Source: Thiohalospira halophila DSM 15071 (GTDB lineage: Bacteria; Pseudomonadota; Gammaproteobacteria; Thiohalospirales; Thiohalospiraceae). Taken from it: a stretch of 36,444 bases of DNA. This document shows, piece by piece, positions 1-8,366 of this stretch (the first letter of the stretch is position 1; every line of letters begins with the position of its first letter). The position numbers and the translations under genes were made by a program. Under the pieces are notes generated by a model. That model saw nothing but the letters and a program-made list of their open reading frames with translations, did not search any database and was not told the DNA's origin. The DNA lies in assembly GCF_900112605.1 (NCBI RefSeq), contig NZ_FOMJ01000013.1:1-36444 (forward strand). The letters run 5' to 3'.

Positions 1-156
1 CATCCGTTCCATGTCGTGAAGAACCTCTTTGGTCATCGCCGGACCCGTTACCGGGGTCTGTTCAAGAACGAGGCGCAGCTATTCACGCTGTTCGGGCTGG
101 GCAATCGGTTCCAGGCCCGTCGAACGTTACTGGCCCAGGGGGCCCGTCCGTCCTGA
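1..156 (+). CDS. IS5-family transposase, C-terminal fragment cut by the window edge
   Basis: The first 51 codons, read from base 1 to the TGA at 154-156, begin HPFHVVKNLFGHRRTRYRGL and continue with FKNEAQLFTLFGLGN. This is the familiar C-terminal signature of IS5-group DDE transposases, which have a K-x(n)-R-Y-R-G-L motif followed by a conserved helix ending in the N-L/R-F-x-A-R-R pattern. The DDE catalytic core lies outside the window, so intactness cannot be judged. The reading frame is open across the visible part. Confidence 0.8.
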   Translation, partial: HPFHVVKNLFGHRRTRYRGLFKNEAQLFTLFGLGNRFQARRTLLAQGARPS

Positions 157-303
157 GACCGGGCCGGGGCCCGGGAAACCGGCTTTGAGCCGGTCTCCCG
201 GCCTCCAACGAGGGCCGAAAACGGCTCTCGACCGACCATTGGCCGGCCATCCGATATGGAATCGGCCTTTTGTGAATTCGGAACTGGTTTGTTCAGCGGT
301 TCC
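1..303 (+). mobile_element. IS5-family insertion sequence, right-hand part (left part outside window)
   Basis: This stretch holds the C-terminal transposase codons and then about 147 bases of non-coding DNA. It ends in a plausible terminal repeat (about 284-303, reading GGGAACCGCTGAACAAACC inward from the right end). The bases at 304-307 are CTAG, the type of target duplication made by many IS5-group elements; the matching left copy is outside the window, so the boundary is inferred. The non-coding tail contains a hairpin (ACCGGCT-TTG-AGCCGGT at 178-194) that could end transposase transcription. The element finishes only about 20 bases before the start codon of the next gene, so it has replaced that gene's native upstream region or could supply its promoter. 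Confidence 0.7.
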
Positions 304-326
304 CTAGGGCGGCGGGAGCCTCTCGC

Positions 327-2012
327 ATGAACCCGTTCAATCATTACGGCATCGGGCCGGTGGGCCTCGCATCGCTCCTGCTGCTGGCCGGCTGCGGGGG
401 AGAAGGCAAGACCACGGACGGGGCCTCCCACGAGGGTCTGGACTGGCCGGCCCTCACCCGCCAGGAGTTCGACGGGCCGCCGCCGGCGTGGGAGGTCCAC
501 AACGCCGAGGCGCCCATTACCTCCCAGTGCTATACGCGTACCGAGGGGGAGTACAACCCCTGCTACACCTGCCACCAGAGCTACCCCCACCGCAGCCGGC
601 CCAACGCCATGAACGACGGCTATCTCCAGGGGGAATACGACTTCTCCGACGTCGGCCTGACCAACCACTGGGACAACCTCTTTGTGGACCGGCGCGACGC
701 GGTGGCCGCCATCCCCGACGAGGCCGTCATCGAGTACATCCACGAGGACAACTACCGGCCCTTCCGCCGGGCCTACGAGGCCGGCGAGACGGACTGGGAC
801 GGCTACTTCCCGGTCATCGAGGATTTGGCCAGCGGGGCCGACGCCTTCGACGACCAGGGCTTCGCGAAGGATGGCAGCGGCTGGGTCGCCTTCAACTACA
901 AGCCGTTGCCCTCCACCTTCTGGCCCACCAACGGCTCCACCGATGACGTCATGATCCGTCTGGCGGAGCCCTTCCGCTCGGCGCGGAACTGCTCCGGGGT
1001 TGGTACGAACGCCTCCCGGGACGTCTACCTGGCCAACCTCTCCATCGCGGAGATGGCCATCAAGGGGCTCGACCGGATCGACACCCCGCCCATTAACGAG
1101 GCCGCAGTCTGCACCGACCTGGACGGGGACGGTGATAACCGCGGCACGGCCACCTCGATCGATTGGCGCGACCACTACGTAGGCAGGGCGCACGACGTAG
1201 ACACGGCGCGGCAGCTCTACCCCGCCGGAACGGAGTTCCTGCACACGGTGCGCTACGTCGGCGTGAATGACGATGGCGAGATCGACAACGCCCCGCGCAT
1301 GAAGGAGGTCCGCTACATGCGCAAGCACCGCTTCTACGACCCGGCGGACCTGCGCGCCATGTACGGCAACGAGCACCAGGAGAAGATCGACGGCAACCTG
1401 CCGCGCTACCATCCCGTGAAGGGCGGCGGCCTCAACAACGGCTTCGGCTGGCAGGTGCTCGGCTTCATCGAGGATGCCGGCGGCGAGCTGCGCCCCCAGA
1501 CCCACGAGGAGCAGAAGTTCTGCATGGGGTGCCATACGACCATCGGGACCACCATCGATCAGACCTTCGCCTTCGGCCGCAAGGTCACCGGCGCCGAGGG
1601 GTGGGGCTACATCGATACCCGCGGCATGGCCGATGCACCCAGCATCTCCGAGAACAAGGGCGAGATCCTGCAGTACCTGGAGCGGGTCGGTGGTGGCAGC
1701 GAGTTCCGCGAGAACGAGGAGATGCAGCAGCGCTGGTTCGATGACGACGGCAACGTGCTCACCGAGAAGGTGAAGGCGGCCGATGTGCACGAACTCATCA
1801 CCCCCTCGCGGGAGCGGGCGCTCAAGCTCAACAAGGCCTACTGGCTGATCACGAAGGCCCAGTCCTTCGTCCACGGCCGGGATGCCACCATCGCCCCGGC
1901 GGAGAACGTCTATCGCGAGATCCCCGAGGATACCCCGCCGCTGGATCCGGAGCATCGCTATCTGGGGCCCGATGCCTGGGATCTGCGCCTGGACTGGTCC
2001 GCGGTCGACTAG
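327..2012 (+). CDS. Lipoprotein with two CxxCH haem-binding motifs, unknown family
   Basis: This is a 561-residue exported protein. The N-terminus carries a lipoprotein signal with lipobox LLAGC (Cys23), so the mature protein should be lipid-anchored on the periplasmic side. Two c-type haem motifs are present, CYTCH at residues 79-83 and CMGCH at 399-403, about 320 residues apart. This suggests a dihaem electron-transfer or redox protein with two separate haem lobes. A DxDGDGDN acidic loop near residue 265 resembles a calcium site. It is not a short class I cytochrome c; apart from the haem motifs I recognise no enzyme family, and no substrate can be assigned. The start at 327 is chosen because the signal peptide begins there. 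The gene stands alone between an IS5 end and a membrane protein gene, so a partner is not obvious. Confidence 0.7.
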   Translation: MNPFNHYGIGPVGLASLLLLAGCGGEGKTTDGASHEGLDWPALTRQEFDGPPPAWEVHNAEAPITSQCYTRTEGEYNPCYTCHQSYPHRSRPNAMNDGYLQGEYDFSDVGLTNHWDNLFVDRRDAVAAIPDEAVIEYIHEDNYRPFRRAYEAGETDWDGYFPVIEDLASGADAFDDQGFAKDGSGWVAFNYKPLPSTFWPTNGSTDDVMIRLAEPFRSARNCSGVGTNASRDVYLANLSIAEMAIKGLDRIDTPPINEAAVCTDLDGDGDNRGTATSIDWRDHYVGRAHDVDTARQLYPAGTEFLHTVRYVGVNDDGEIDNAPRMKEVRYMRKHRFYDPADLRAMYGNEHQEKIDGNLPRYHPVKGGGLNNGFGWQVLGFIEDAGGELRPQTHEEQKFCMGCHTTIGTTIDQTFAFGRKVTGAEGWGYIDTRGMADAPSISENKGEILQYLERVGGGSEFRENEEMQQRWFDDDGNVLTEKVKAADVHELITPSRERALKLNKAYWLITKAQSFVHGRDATIAPAENVYREIPEDTPPLDPEHRYLGPDAWDLRLDWSAVD

Positions 2013-2013
2013 G

Positions 2014-2032
2014 CCGCCCACTGGCGGGGCGG
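2014..2032 (+). terminator. Short GC hairpin after the cytochrome gene
   Basis: CCGCCC at 2014-2019 pairs with GGGCGG at 2027-2032 across a 7-base loop, directly after the TAG stop codon. There is no following T run, so termination is only a possibility. Confidence 0.25.
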
Positions 2033-2096
2033 ACGCGGCCCGACCAATGGGGTAGAATTCACGGAACGCCCAGCAGGGTTGGCAGAGGGAGGTCCC

Positions 2097-2702
2097 ATGC
2101 ATCTCATTGATGCGGTGCGCGGGCCGCTGACGGCGGTCTCATTGCTCGTTCTCAGTCTCTATCTGCCTCTGGCGGCGATGATCTACACGCCGCAGTGGTA
2201 CACCTTCCAGTGCGACTGGATCGAGAAGTGCCGGACCGCCGAGCACTTCGAGCCGCGGGCGGCGGCAGAGGAGCTCACCACCTTTTTCCGCCACGACGGG
2301 AAACTGGAGGAGCAGCCCTGGTCGGACAAGGAGAAGCGCCACCTCACCGAGGTCCGCGGGATCTGGGACGGCCTGGCGGTGACCGCCCTCATCTTCGCCA
2401 TGGTCCTGGTCTTCCTCTTCCGGATCCGGGTGGCCGGCCGGGCGGCGCTCATCAACGCCGTGGTGCTGGTGGTGCTGGCGGCGGGGGTACTGCCCTTCTT
2501 CAAGACCTTCTGGGTGGACTTCCTCCATCCGCTGGTCTTCGACAACGACCTCTGGAGCAACAGCCGGGAGGATCTCTCCTGGTACTTCCTGCCCAAACCC
2601 TTCTTCCGATCCTCCATCGCTGCCATGGTGGGGACGGCCATCGCCATCGACCTGGCGCTGGCCTGGTTTCTGCGCCCGCGGCGGCGGGGGCTGTTCCGCT
2701 AG
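2097..2702 (+). CDS. DUF1461/Lit-type four-helix membrane protein
   Basis: This is a 201-residue protein with four hydrophobic segments at about residues 11-30, 92-111, 117-135 and 174-192. A large extracytoplasmic loop lies between helices 1 and 2. The pattern KxHLxEV (His82) before helix 2, then FFxxFW, FLHPLVFDNDLW (His144) and a P-x-P-F-F element before helix 4, matches the DUF1461 (TIGR01906) family. The founding characterised members are Gram-positive Lit proteins, which move an acyl chain within lipoproteins and need two conserved histidines. Whether this Gram-negative homologue does the same is unknown. The ATG at 2097 is preferred over the in-frame ATG at 2079 because GAGGGAGG sits five bases upstream. 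The preceding gene encodes a lipoprotein, which may or may not be relevant. It converges on tRNA-Arg. Confidence 0.6.
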   Translation: MHLIDAVRGPLTAVSLLVLSLYLPLAAMIYTPQWYTFQCDWIEKCRTAEHFEPRAAAEELTTFFRHDGKLEEQPWSDKEKRHLTEVRGIWDGLAVTALIFAMVLVFLFRIRVAGRAALINAVVLVVLAAGVLPFFKTFWVDFLHPLVFDNDLWSNSREDLSWYFLPKPFFRSSIAAMVGTAIAIDLALAWFLRPRRRGLFR

Positions 2703-2718
2703 ATACGGGAGGTGGGAG

Positions 2719-2795
<77 letters not shown>

Positions 2796-2806
2796 GAAGG
2801 GGCGGG

Positions 2807-2835
2807 ACTATAGCCGCCTGCCCGGAGCGCTTCAA
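2807..2835 (-). promoter_or_regulatory. Sigma-70 promoter for tRNA-Arg
   Basis: On the minus strand TTGAAG (2830-2835) is followed after exactly 17 bases by TATAGT (2807-2812), with the tRNA 5' end 11 bases beyond. The -35 element overlaps the stop codon of the upstream c-di-GMP gene. Confidence 0.6.
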
Positions 2836-5800
2836 GTTGTCCGCGTAGGGTCGAGGCAGGCCATGAGCTCGGTAGCCGGCATGGGCCGGTAATAGAGGAA
2901 GCCCTGCGCCCAGTCCACGTGGTGTTCCCGCAGCCAGTCGGCCTGCTTGGTGGTCTCCACTCCCTCGGCGACCACCTGCTGACCCAGGGCGCCGGCGACG
3001 GCCAGGATGGCCTCGGTGATGGAGTGGTCGTGTTCCGCGCCGGGCAGGCCGTCCACGAAGGCCTTGTCGATCTTCAGGGTGTCCACGGGGAACTCCTTGA
3101 GATAGGCCAGGGAGCTGTAGCCAGTGCCGAAGTCGTCAATGGCCTGGCGAACGCCCATTTCCTTGAGCCGCACCAGGGCCGCCCGGGCCTCATTGGGGCT
3201 CGCCAGCAGGCTGGCCTCCGTGATCTCCAGTTCCAGGGCCGCCGGAGGGATGGACCAGCGCTCGAGGGCAGCCTCTACCCGTTCCGGCCAGTCCGGGCGC
3301 TGGAGCTGGGCAGCCGCTACGTTCACGGCGAGGCGGGGGAGCTGGTAACCGGCATCGCGCCATTCCGACATCTGCCGCAATGCCTCCTCGAGAACCCAGT
3401 CACCGATGGCCACTACCTGGCCGGTCTGCTCGGCGACAGGGATGAATTCCCCGGGAGAGATCATCCCCCATTCGGGGTGGTGCCACCGGACGAGGGCCTC
3501 CATGGCGTCGATGGTGCCGTCGGTGAGCCGGACCTGGGGCTGGAACCAGACCGCCAGTTCGTCGTTCCCGATGGCGACCTTCAGGGCCTCTTCCAGCTGG
3601 ACACGATGGCGGACCGCCTCCTGCATCTCGGGACGGAAGTAGTGGACCTGACCGCCACTCTCGGCCTGGGCGCGATGGAGGGCCGTGGCGGCGTTGGTCA
3701 GCAGTAACTCCATCTCGGTGCCGTCGTCGGGGGCCAGCGTAACGCCCATGTTGGCCTCCAGTCGGACCGTCTGCTCTCCCAGCTCCAGGGGTTGGCCGAT
3801 GAGGGCGAGCAGGTGCGCGACCCACCTATCCAGCTGCTGCCCCCGATCGGCACCGTGGAGCAGGACCCAGAATTCGTCCCCGCCCACGCGGGCGACTGTG
3901 TCCTGATGGCCCACTGCCTCCTGAAGGCGGCCGGCGATCCGGCGCAGAACGGTATCCCCGGCCTCGGCACCCACGGTGTCGTTCAGGGCACGGAATCCCT
4001 TGAGGTCGATAAAGAGGAGGGCGAGTCCCTCGGTCTCCGTTGCCAGGGCGCGTTGCAGGCGTTCGCGGAAGAGGTCCCGGTTGGGGAGATCGGTCAGGGG
4101 GTCGTGGTAGGTGCGATAGGTCAGCTCCTCGCGCGCCCGATGGGCCTGGGTGATGTCGGCGAAGCTCGCGATGTAGTGGGCGAGCTGGCCGGCCTCGTCG
4201 CGGACCTCGCTGATGGAGAGGAACTCCGGATAGGTCTCGCCGTTGCGGCGCCGGTTCCAGATCTTGCCCTGCCAGTGCCCCTGGCTCCGGATGGCGGACC
4301 ACATGGCGCGGTAGAAGGCCTCGTCCTGGAGGCCGGACTGCAGCAGGGCCGGGGTCCGGCCCATGACTTCGGTGGCGGGATAGCCGGTGATCGCGGTGAA
4401 GGCGGGGTTGACCCGCTCGATGCGCTGCTCCGGGTCGGTAATCAGGATCCCCTCCGCGCTGTTCTCGAATACGGCGCCGGCGAGCCGCAGTTCGGCCAGC
4501 TGCTGGTCACGCTGGTCACGCACGCGCAGGGCCTGGATCCCGAAGCCGAGGTCCGCCGCCAGCTCCTCGAGCAAGGCCAGCTCTTCGTCATCGAAGGCCT
4601 CGGAGCGCGCGGTGTGGACGGTGAGAACGCCGAGCGTCGCCTCGGTCGAGTGGATGGGTAGGGCGGCGATCCCGCCCGACCGGGGCCGCTCCCCATCGGG
4701 ATCCCCGTCGTTGCCGGGTGGTTCACCCGCCCCCGAGGCGCGCCGGACCCGGGTCGTTTCCTCGGTCATGGCCCGGGCCGCGATCCGCCGGCCCTCCGGG
4801 GAGGGGGCGCCCTCTTCTTCGCCGACGGAGGCCGCCACCCGGAGCCGGTTCGCGGGTGGGCCATCCGGAGTGGCCTGGGCGTCATCGCCGGGGAGTCCGA
4901 CCCAGACCCGGAGGTAGTCCCGGGTCTGCACCAGGGTGGCACAGACCTCCTCGAGGAGGGTTGGCTCATCCCTGGCGCGGACCAGTGCCGAGTTCGAGCG
5001 AGAGAGGGCGCGCAGGGCCTGATTGGAACGCTGGTAGGCGTCCTCCGCGGCCTTGCGCCGTGAGATGTCCCGGCCCACCCAGTAGGCGAATTCCTCGCCC
5101 CGGTAGACGCCGTGGCTGATGCCCGCTTCCACCGGGTACTCCCGCCCCTCCCGGGTCCGGTGGCCGGTCTCCACGGCGACCTTCCCCCGGGTCTGCACCA
5201 TGGGCCAGAGCGCGTGCTGATAGTCGGCCAGGCTGTAGTCGGGGTTCAGGTCGGCAATGGTCCGGCCGAGGAGGTCTTCGCGGGGGTAGCCGAGGTTGTC
5301 GCAGGCGGTCTGGTTGGCATCCTGGACGGTTCCCTCGGCGTCCAGGCGCAGGATCTCGTCGAAGCTGGTCTCCAGGGCGTGGCGGGTGAGTTCCAGTTCG
5401 CGCTCCCGGAGCCGGATATCGCGGAGATCGGTCAGGAAGGCGTAGGCGCCGGTCAGTGTGCCGGTGTCATCATAAAGGGCGCTGGATTGAACGAGGACCG
5501 GTCGTTCTTCCCCTGACGGTGTCCGGAGGGTGATCTCGTAGCGCCGGGGTGCGGAACCGGTCTGTTCGCCTTCCAGCGCCAGATCGTGGCGGATTTCCCG
5601 CTCGAACCGGGGTTGGTTCTCCGGGGTCGCGAACGCGGCGGGATTGTGGCCGATTAGATCGGCTGGCTGGTAGCCGAGGAGGTCGGCCATGGCCTGATTG
5701 ACGGTTACGGTTTTGCCGTGGGCGTCGATGAGCCAGAAGCCCTCCCTGGACCGATCGATCACATCTCTCCAGTAGCGGTCTGCGGCCCGGGTCCGGGCCG

Positions 5801-6020
5801 TCTCGCGCGCCTGAACCAGTAGCAGGAGGAGGGTGCTCAGTCCGACGAAGGCCAGCCCCTTCCCGGTCTGCCAGACGGTGACGTCGGCCCGATCGGGGAT
5901 CATGAGGTGGACGAACCAGTCCGACAGGAGGATCCAGGCCAGGCCAAAGGCCAGGTAGGTACCGCCGACCATCAGCGGGGGGCGCCAGTTTCGCAGGGGC
6001 TGGTGGGGTAGCAGCGACAT
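2832..6020 (-). CDS. Membrane PAS/GAF sensor with GGDEF and EAL domains (c-di-GMP synthesis/hydrolysis)
   Basis: This 1062-residue protein is predicted to make and/or hydrolyse cyclic di-GMP. Two membrane helices (about residues 13-35 and 52-70) are followed by PAS (about 82-195), PAS (205-325), GAF (340-490), PAS (505-625), GGDEF (630-790) and EAL (800-1055). The GGDEF motif is exact (713-717), but the inhibitory I-site RxxD is replaced by GHQD. The EAL domain keeps EALVRW (Glu841) and DDFGTGYSSL, so phosphodiesterase activity is expected. The ATG at 6020 is chosen because GGAG lies seven bases upstream and the membrane segment follows. An in-frame ATG at 6125 with a GGGAGGA element immediately against it would add 35 residues. 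The gene follows the REC-PAS-GGDEF gene in the same direction. Its third PAS domain resembles the PAS domain of that neighbour, including the WNRRRNGE sequence. Confidence 0.9.
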   Translation of the reverse strand: MSLLPHQPLRNWRPPLMVGGTYLAFGLAWILLSDWFVHLMIPDRADVTVWQTGKGLAFVGLSTLLLLLVQARETARTRAADRYWRDVIDRSREGFWLIDAHGKTVTVNQAMADLLGYQPADLIGHNPAAFATPENQPRFEREIRHDLALEGEQTGSAPRRYEITLRTPSGEERPVLVQSSALYDDTGTLTGAYAFLTDLRDIRLRERELELTRHALETSFDEILRLDAEGTVQDANQTACDNLGYPREDLLGRTIADLNPDYSLADYQHALWPMVQTRGKVAVETGHRTREGREYPVEAGISHGVYRGEEFAYWVGRDISRRKAAEDAYQRSNQALRALSRSNSALVRARDEPTLLEEVCATLVQTRDYLRVWVGLPGDDAQATPDGPPANRLRVAASVGEEEGAPSPEGRRIAARAMTEETTRVRRASGAGEPPGNDGDPDGERPRSGGIAALPIHSTEATLGVLTVHTARSEAFDDEELALLEELAADLGFGIQALRVRDQRDQQLAELRLAGAVFENSAEGILITDPEQRIERVNPAFTAITGYPATEVMGRTPALLQSGLQDEAFYRAMWSAIRSQGHWQGKIWNRRRNGETYPEFLSISEVRDEAGQLAHYIASFADITQAHRAREELTYRTYHDPLTDLPNRDLFRERLQRALATETEGLALLFIDLKGFRALNDTVGAEAGDTVLRRIAGRLQEAVGHQDTVARVGGDEFWVLLHGADRGQQLDRWVAHLLALIGQPLELGEQTVRLEANMGVTLAPDDGTEMELLLTNAATALHRAQAESGGQVHYFRPEMQEAVRHRVQLEEALKVAIGNDELAVWFQPQVRLTDGTIDAMEALVRWHHPEWGMISPGEFIPVAEQTGQVVAIGDWVLEEALRQMSEWRDAGYQLPRLAVNVAAAQLQRPDWPERVEAALERWSIPPAALELEITEASLLASPNEARAALVRLKEMGVRQAIDDFGTGYSSLAYLKEFPVDTLKIDKAFVDGLPGAEHDHSITEAILAVAGALGQQVVAEGVETTKQADWLREHHVDWAQGFLYYRPMPATELMACLDPTRTT

Positions 6021-6046
6021 GGTGAACTCCGCTCTGGCCTGTTCCC

Positions 6047-6071
6047 GGAACCGGCCGCTGCTGCCGGTTCC
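6047..6071. repeat. Perfect 9-bp inverted repeat in the leader of the GGDEF-EAL gene
   Basis: GGAACCGGC (6047-6055) and GCCGGTTCC (6063-6071) flank a 7-base loop, ending 27 bases before the chosen start codon. In an mRNA it would fold beside the ribosome-binding site. A weaker hairpin (CCCCG/CGGGG) lies at 6211-6226 in the same 260-base gap; it may act after the upstream gene. Confidence 0.5.
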
Positions 6072-6280
6072 TTCGGGGGTCCGTGGCGTGGGTAGTGGCC
6101 CCGTCCCGGACGCGCTTGTGTGCATTCCTCCCTCGGGTCGGGAATGGCCGGCACGAGGAACTCCCATGGAGTGTGGTTCAGAACCCTCGTTGTTCGCCAA
6201 CTGCTGCCAACCCCGGCATCGCGGGGCCGGGAGAGTCGGCAGGAAATCGGCCTGCTTCTCGAACGGGGCGGCCCCTTGAC

Positions 6281-7552
6281 CTATTCGGGGACGTCGAGCC
6301 GGGTCCTGTTGCGTCCGGCGCGCTTGGCGGCGTAGAGGGCCCGATCCGCCCGCTCCTCCAGACTTTCCAGGCTCTCCCCGGCGTGGGCCTCGGCAGTGCC
6401 GATACTGACGGTTATCCGCCCCGCGGTAGGGAAGGGCTCATCGGCCACCGCTTGACGCAGGCGTTCGGCGAGTGCCATGGCCTCTTCCCCGGTGGCGTGG
6501 TTGGCGATGACCAGGAATTCCTCGCCACCCCAGCGGCCCAGGATGTCGGCCTCCCGCAGGTTCTCCTGGCTGCGTCGTACCAGTTCCCGGAGGACGGCGT
6601 CACCCACAGGGTGGCCCCACTGGTCGTTGACGGCCTTGAACAGGTCCAGATCGAACATGAGGATCGAAAAGGGCGTCTCGTAGCGATCCCGGGCGGCGGC
6701 CGCCTCGTTCATGTATTCATAGAGCCGGTGCCGGTTGTAGGCGTTGGTGAGGCGGTCGTGGGAGGCCAGGCGTTCCAGCTCCGCCTCCAGCCGCTTCTGC
6801 TCGCTGATGTCGTGGAAGACGGCGACGTAGTGGGTCCAGTTGCCGGTGGCATCGGCCACCGACGTGATCGACTCCCACTGCGGGTACACCTCGCCGTTGC
6901 GGCGCCGGTTCCAGACCTCGCCCTCCCAGTGTCCCTCCTCTTTCAGCCGTTCCCAGAGGGCCTGGTAGAAGGCCTCGTCGTGCAGGCCCGAGGAGAGGAA
7001 GCGGGGGTTGTGCCCGATGCTCTCCTCCGCCGGATAGCCGGTGATATCGGTGAAGGCGCGGTTGACTTCGAGGATCTGCGGCTGGTCATCGGCAATCAGA
7101 ACGGCCTGACCGCTATCGAAGGCGGTTGCCAGGAGTTCCAGGCGGCGCTGGGTGCGATGGCGCTCCACTGCGTAGAGCAGGATCCGTTCGAGCATGGGTG
7201 GTGCCAGATCCTGCTTGCGGAGGAAGTCCTGGCTTCCGAAGCGGAGTGCCTCCCTACCCAGGTGGGCCTCTTCCCGCCCGGTCATCACCACCAGCGGCAG
7301 ATGGCTGCCGGGCCCCCCACGGAAGGCCTGGACCGTGACCAGGCCCTCGGAGTCGGGCAGGCCCATGTCGAGGAGTACGACATCGAAAGCGGCCTCATCC
7401 GCCTTCTGCTGGGCCTCGGCAAGGCGGTGGACCGTGGTGACGGTGAAGGTCGTCTCTTCAATGGCCTCCAGCAGGTCCCGTACAAGCTGGGCGTCCGCCG
7501 GGTTGTCCTCGACGAGCAGGACGGAGAGATGTTGCGGGGAGTCACTGGTCAT
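6281..7552 (-). CDS. Response regulator diguanylate cyclase (REC-PAS-GGDEF)
   Basis: This is a 423-residue soluble protein. An N-terminal receiver domain has the acidic pair ED at residues 15-16 and phospho-acceptor Asp62 in VLLDMGLP. A PAS domain (about 150-255) precedes a GGDEF domain whose signature is GGEEF at residues 342-346, an active variant. The inhibitory I-site READ stands five residues before it, so product feedback is expected. The role is c-di-GMP synthesis controlled by phosphorylation, but no cognate histidine kinase lies in the window. The ATG at 7552 is preferred over the one at 7564 because AGGGA stands four bases before it. It lies 79 bases after pomB in the same direction and is probably cotranscribed with the stator genes, which would link c-di-GMP to motor function. 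Confidence 0.9.
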   Translation of the reverse strand: MTSDSPQHLSVLLVEDNPADAQLVRDLLEAIEETTFTVTTVHRLAEAQQKADEAAFDVVLLDMGLPDSEGLVTVQAFRGGPGSHLPLVVMTGREEAHLGREALRFGSQDFLRKQDLAPPMLERILLYAVERHRTQRRLELLATAFDSGQAVLIADDQPQILEVNRAFTDITGYPAEESIGHNPRFLSSGLHDEAFYQALWERLKEEGHWEGEVWNRRRNGEVYPQWESITSVADATGNWTHYVAVFHDISEQKRLEAELERLASHDRLTNAYNRHRLYEYMNEAAAARDRYETPFSILMFDLDLFKAVNDQWGHPVGDAVLRELVRRSQENLREADILGRWGGEEFLVIANHATGEEAMALAERLRQAVADEPFPTAGRITVSIGTAEAHAGESLESLEERADRALYAAKRAGRNRTRLDVPE

Positions 7553-7631
7553 GGAGTCCCTCATTAGAGCAGGGGGTGGAAGGAGTCCACCTCCCCGGCC
7601 TTGTGGCGGCTCGCCGTCGACGAATGGCGGG

Positions 7632-8366
7632 CTAGTCGTTCTCGAAGATGTAGACGTCCACCCGGCGATTGCGGGCGCGGTTGTCGGCGGAGTCGTTGGG
7701 GCGTACGGGGCGAGTGTGGGCGTGGCCCTCGACCACCAGGCGGTCGGACCGGATCCCGCCGTCCTCGAAGGCGTGGACCACCGAGACGGCGCGCTCGGCG
7801 GAGAGGGCCCAGTTGGAGCGAAAGCGCGAACTCTCGATGGGGACGTCGTCGGTGTGGCCGGCCACCCGGACGTCGCCGGGCGTGCCCTGCAGGATCCGGG
7901 CGAGGGTGGTCAGGGCGCCACGAAAACCCTCGGAGATCCGGACGTCGCCGGTCCGGAACATGGCCTGTTCCTGAAAGCGGATGAGGACGCCGCTCTCCCC
8001 GGCGGCGACCTTGATCAATCCCTTCTGGATGGGATCCTGCAGGGCCCTGCGGATCTCGTTGACCACCTCGCTGCGCTTCTTCTCCCCGCTCTCTTCTCGT
8101 GGAGACGGTCGCGGGCGCTCTATGGACTCGATGGAGGAGGGTTGCTGGGAGTGGCCCTCCAGGTCGATGAGACTGGGGTCGGCCGGCTGACCGGCCGCCT
8201 CGGGATTGAGGGTCCGCTTGAGGGACGTGGCCATCCGTTCGTACTTCTCGGCGTCGATGGTGGAGAAGGCGTAGAGCATGACGAAGAAGACCACCAGTAC
8301 CGCCATGAGGTCGGCGAAGGTGGTCATCCAGGCCGGTGCCCCGCCGGCGGCCTTGCGCCGTTTCAC
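7632..8366 (-). CDS. pomB: Flagellar stator protein PomB/MotB
   Basis: This is a 244-residue stator subunit that anchors the ion channel to peptidoglycan. One transmembrane helix follows a short basic N-terminus. It contains TTFADLMAVLVVFF, with the essential ion-binding Asp at residue 19. The downstream AFSTIDAEKYERM resembles the plug region of PomB proteins. The C-terminal OmpA-like peptidoglycan-binding domain shows GHTDDVPI and NRRVDVYI. The start overlaps the pomA stop by four bases (ATGA), indicating translational coupling. Sodium rather than proton use is inferred from the PomB-like motif, not proven. Confidence 0.92.
   Translation of the reverse strand: MKRRKAAGGAPAWMTTFADLMAVLVVFFVMLYAFSTIDAEKYERMATSLKRTLNPEAAGQPADPSLIDLEGHSQQPSSIESIERPRPSPREESGEKKRSEVVNEIRRALQDPIQKGLIKVAAGESGVLIRFQEQAMFRTGDVRISEGFRGALTTLARILQGTPGDVRVAGHTDDVPIESSRFRSNWALSAERAVSVVHAFEDGGIRSDRLVVEGHAHTRPVRPNDSADNRARNRRVDVYIFEND

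Noticed and set aside
48-2102. Long open frame on the minus strand opposite the cytochrome lipoprotein gene
   Set aside because: It is rich in Val, Gly, Leu and Ala without domain signatures and has no ribosome site. It arises from GC-rich third positions of the real plus-strand gene, which has a signal peptide and haem motifs.
6083-7567. Plus-strand open frame opposite the REC-PAS-GGDEF gene
   Set aside because: The minus-strand protein has complete REC, PAS and GGEEF motifs; the plus-strand translation has none.
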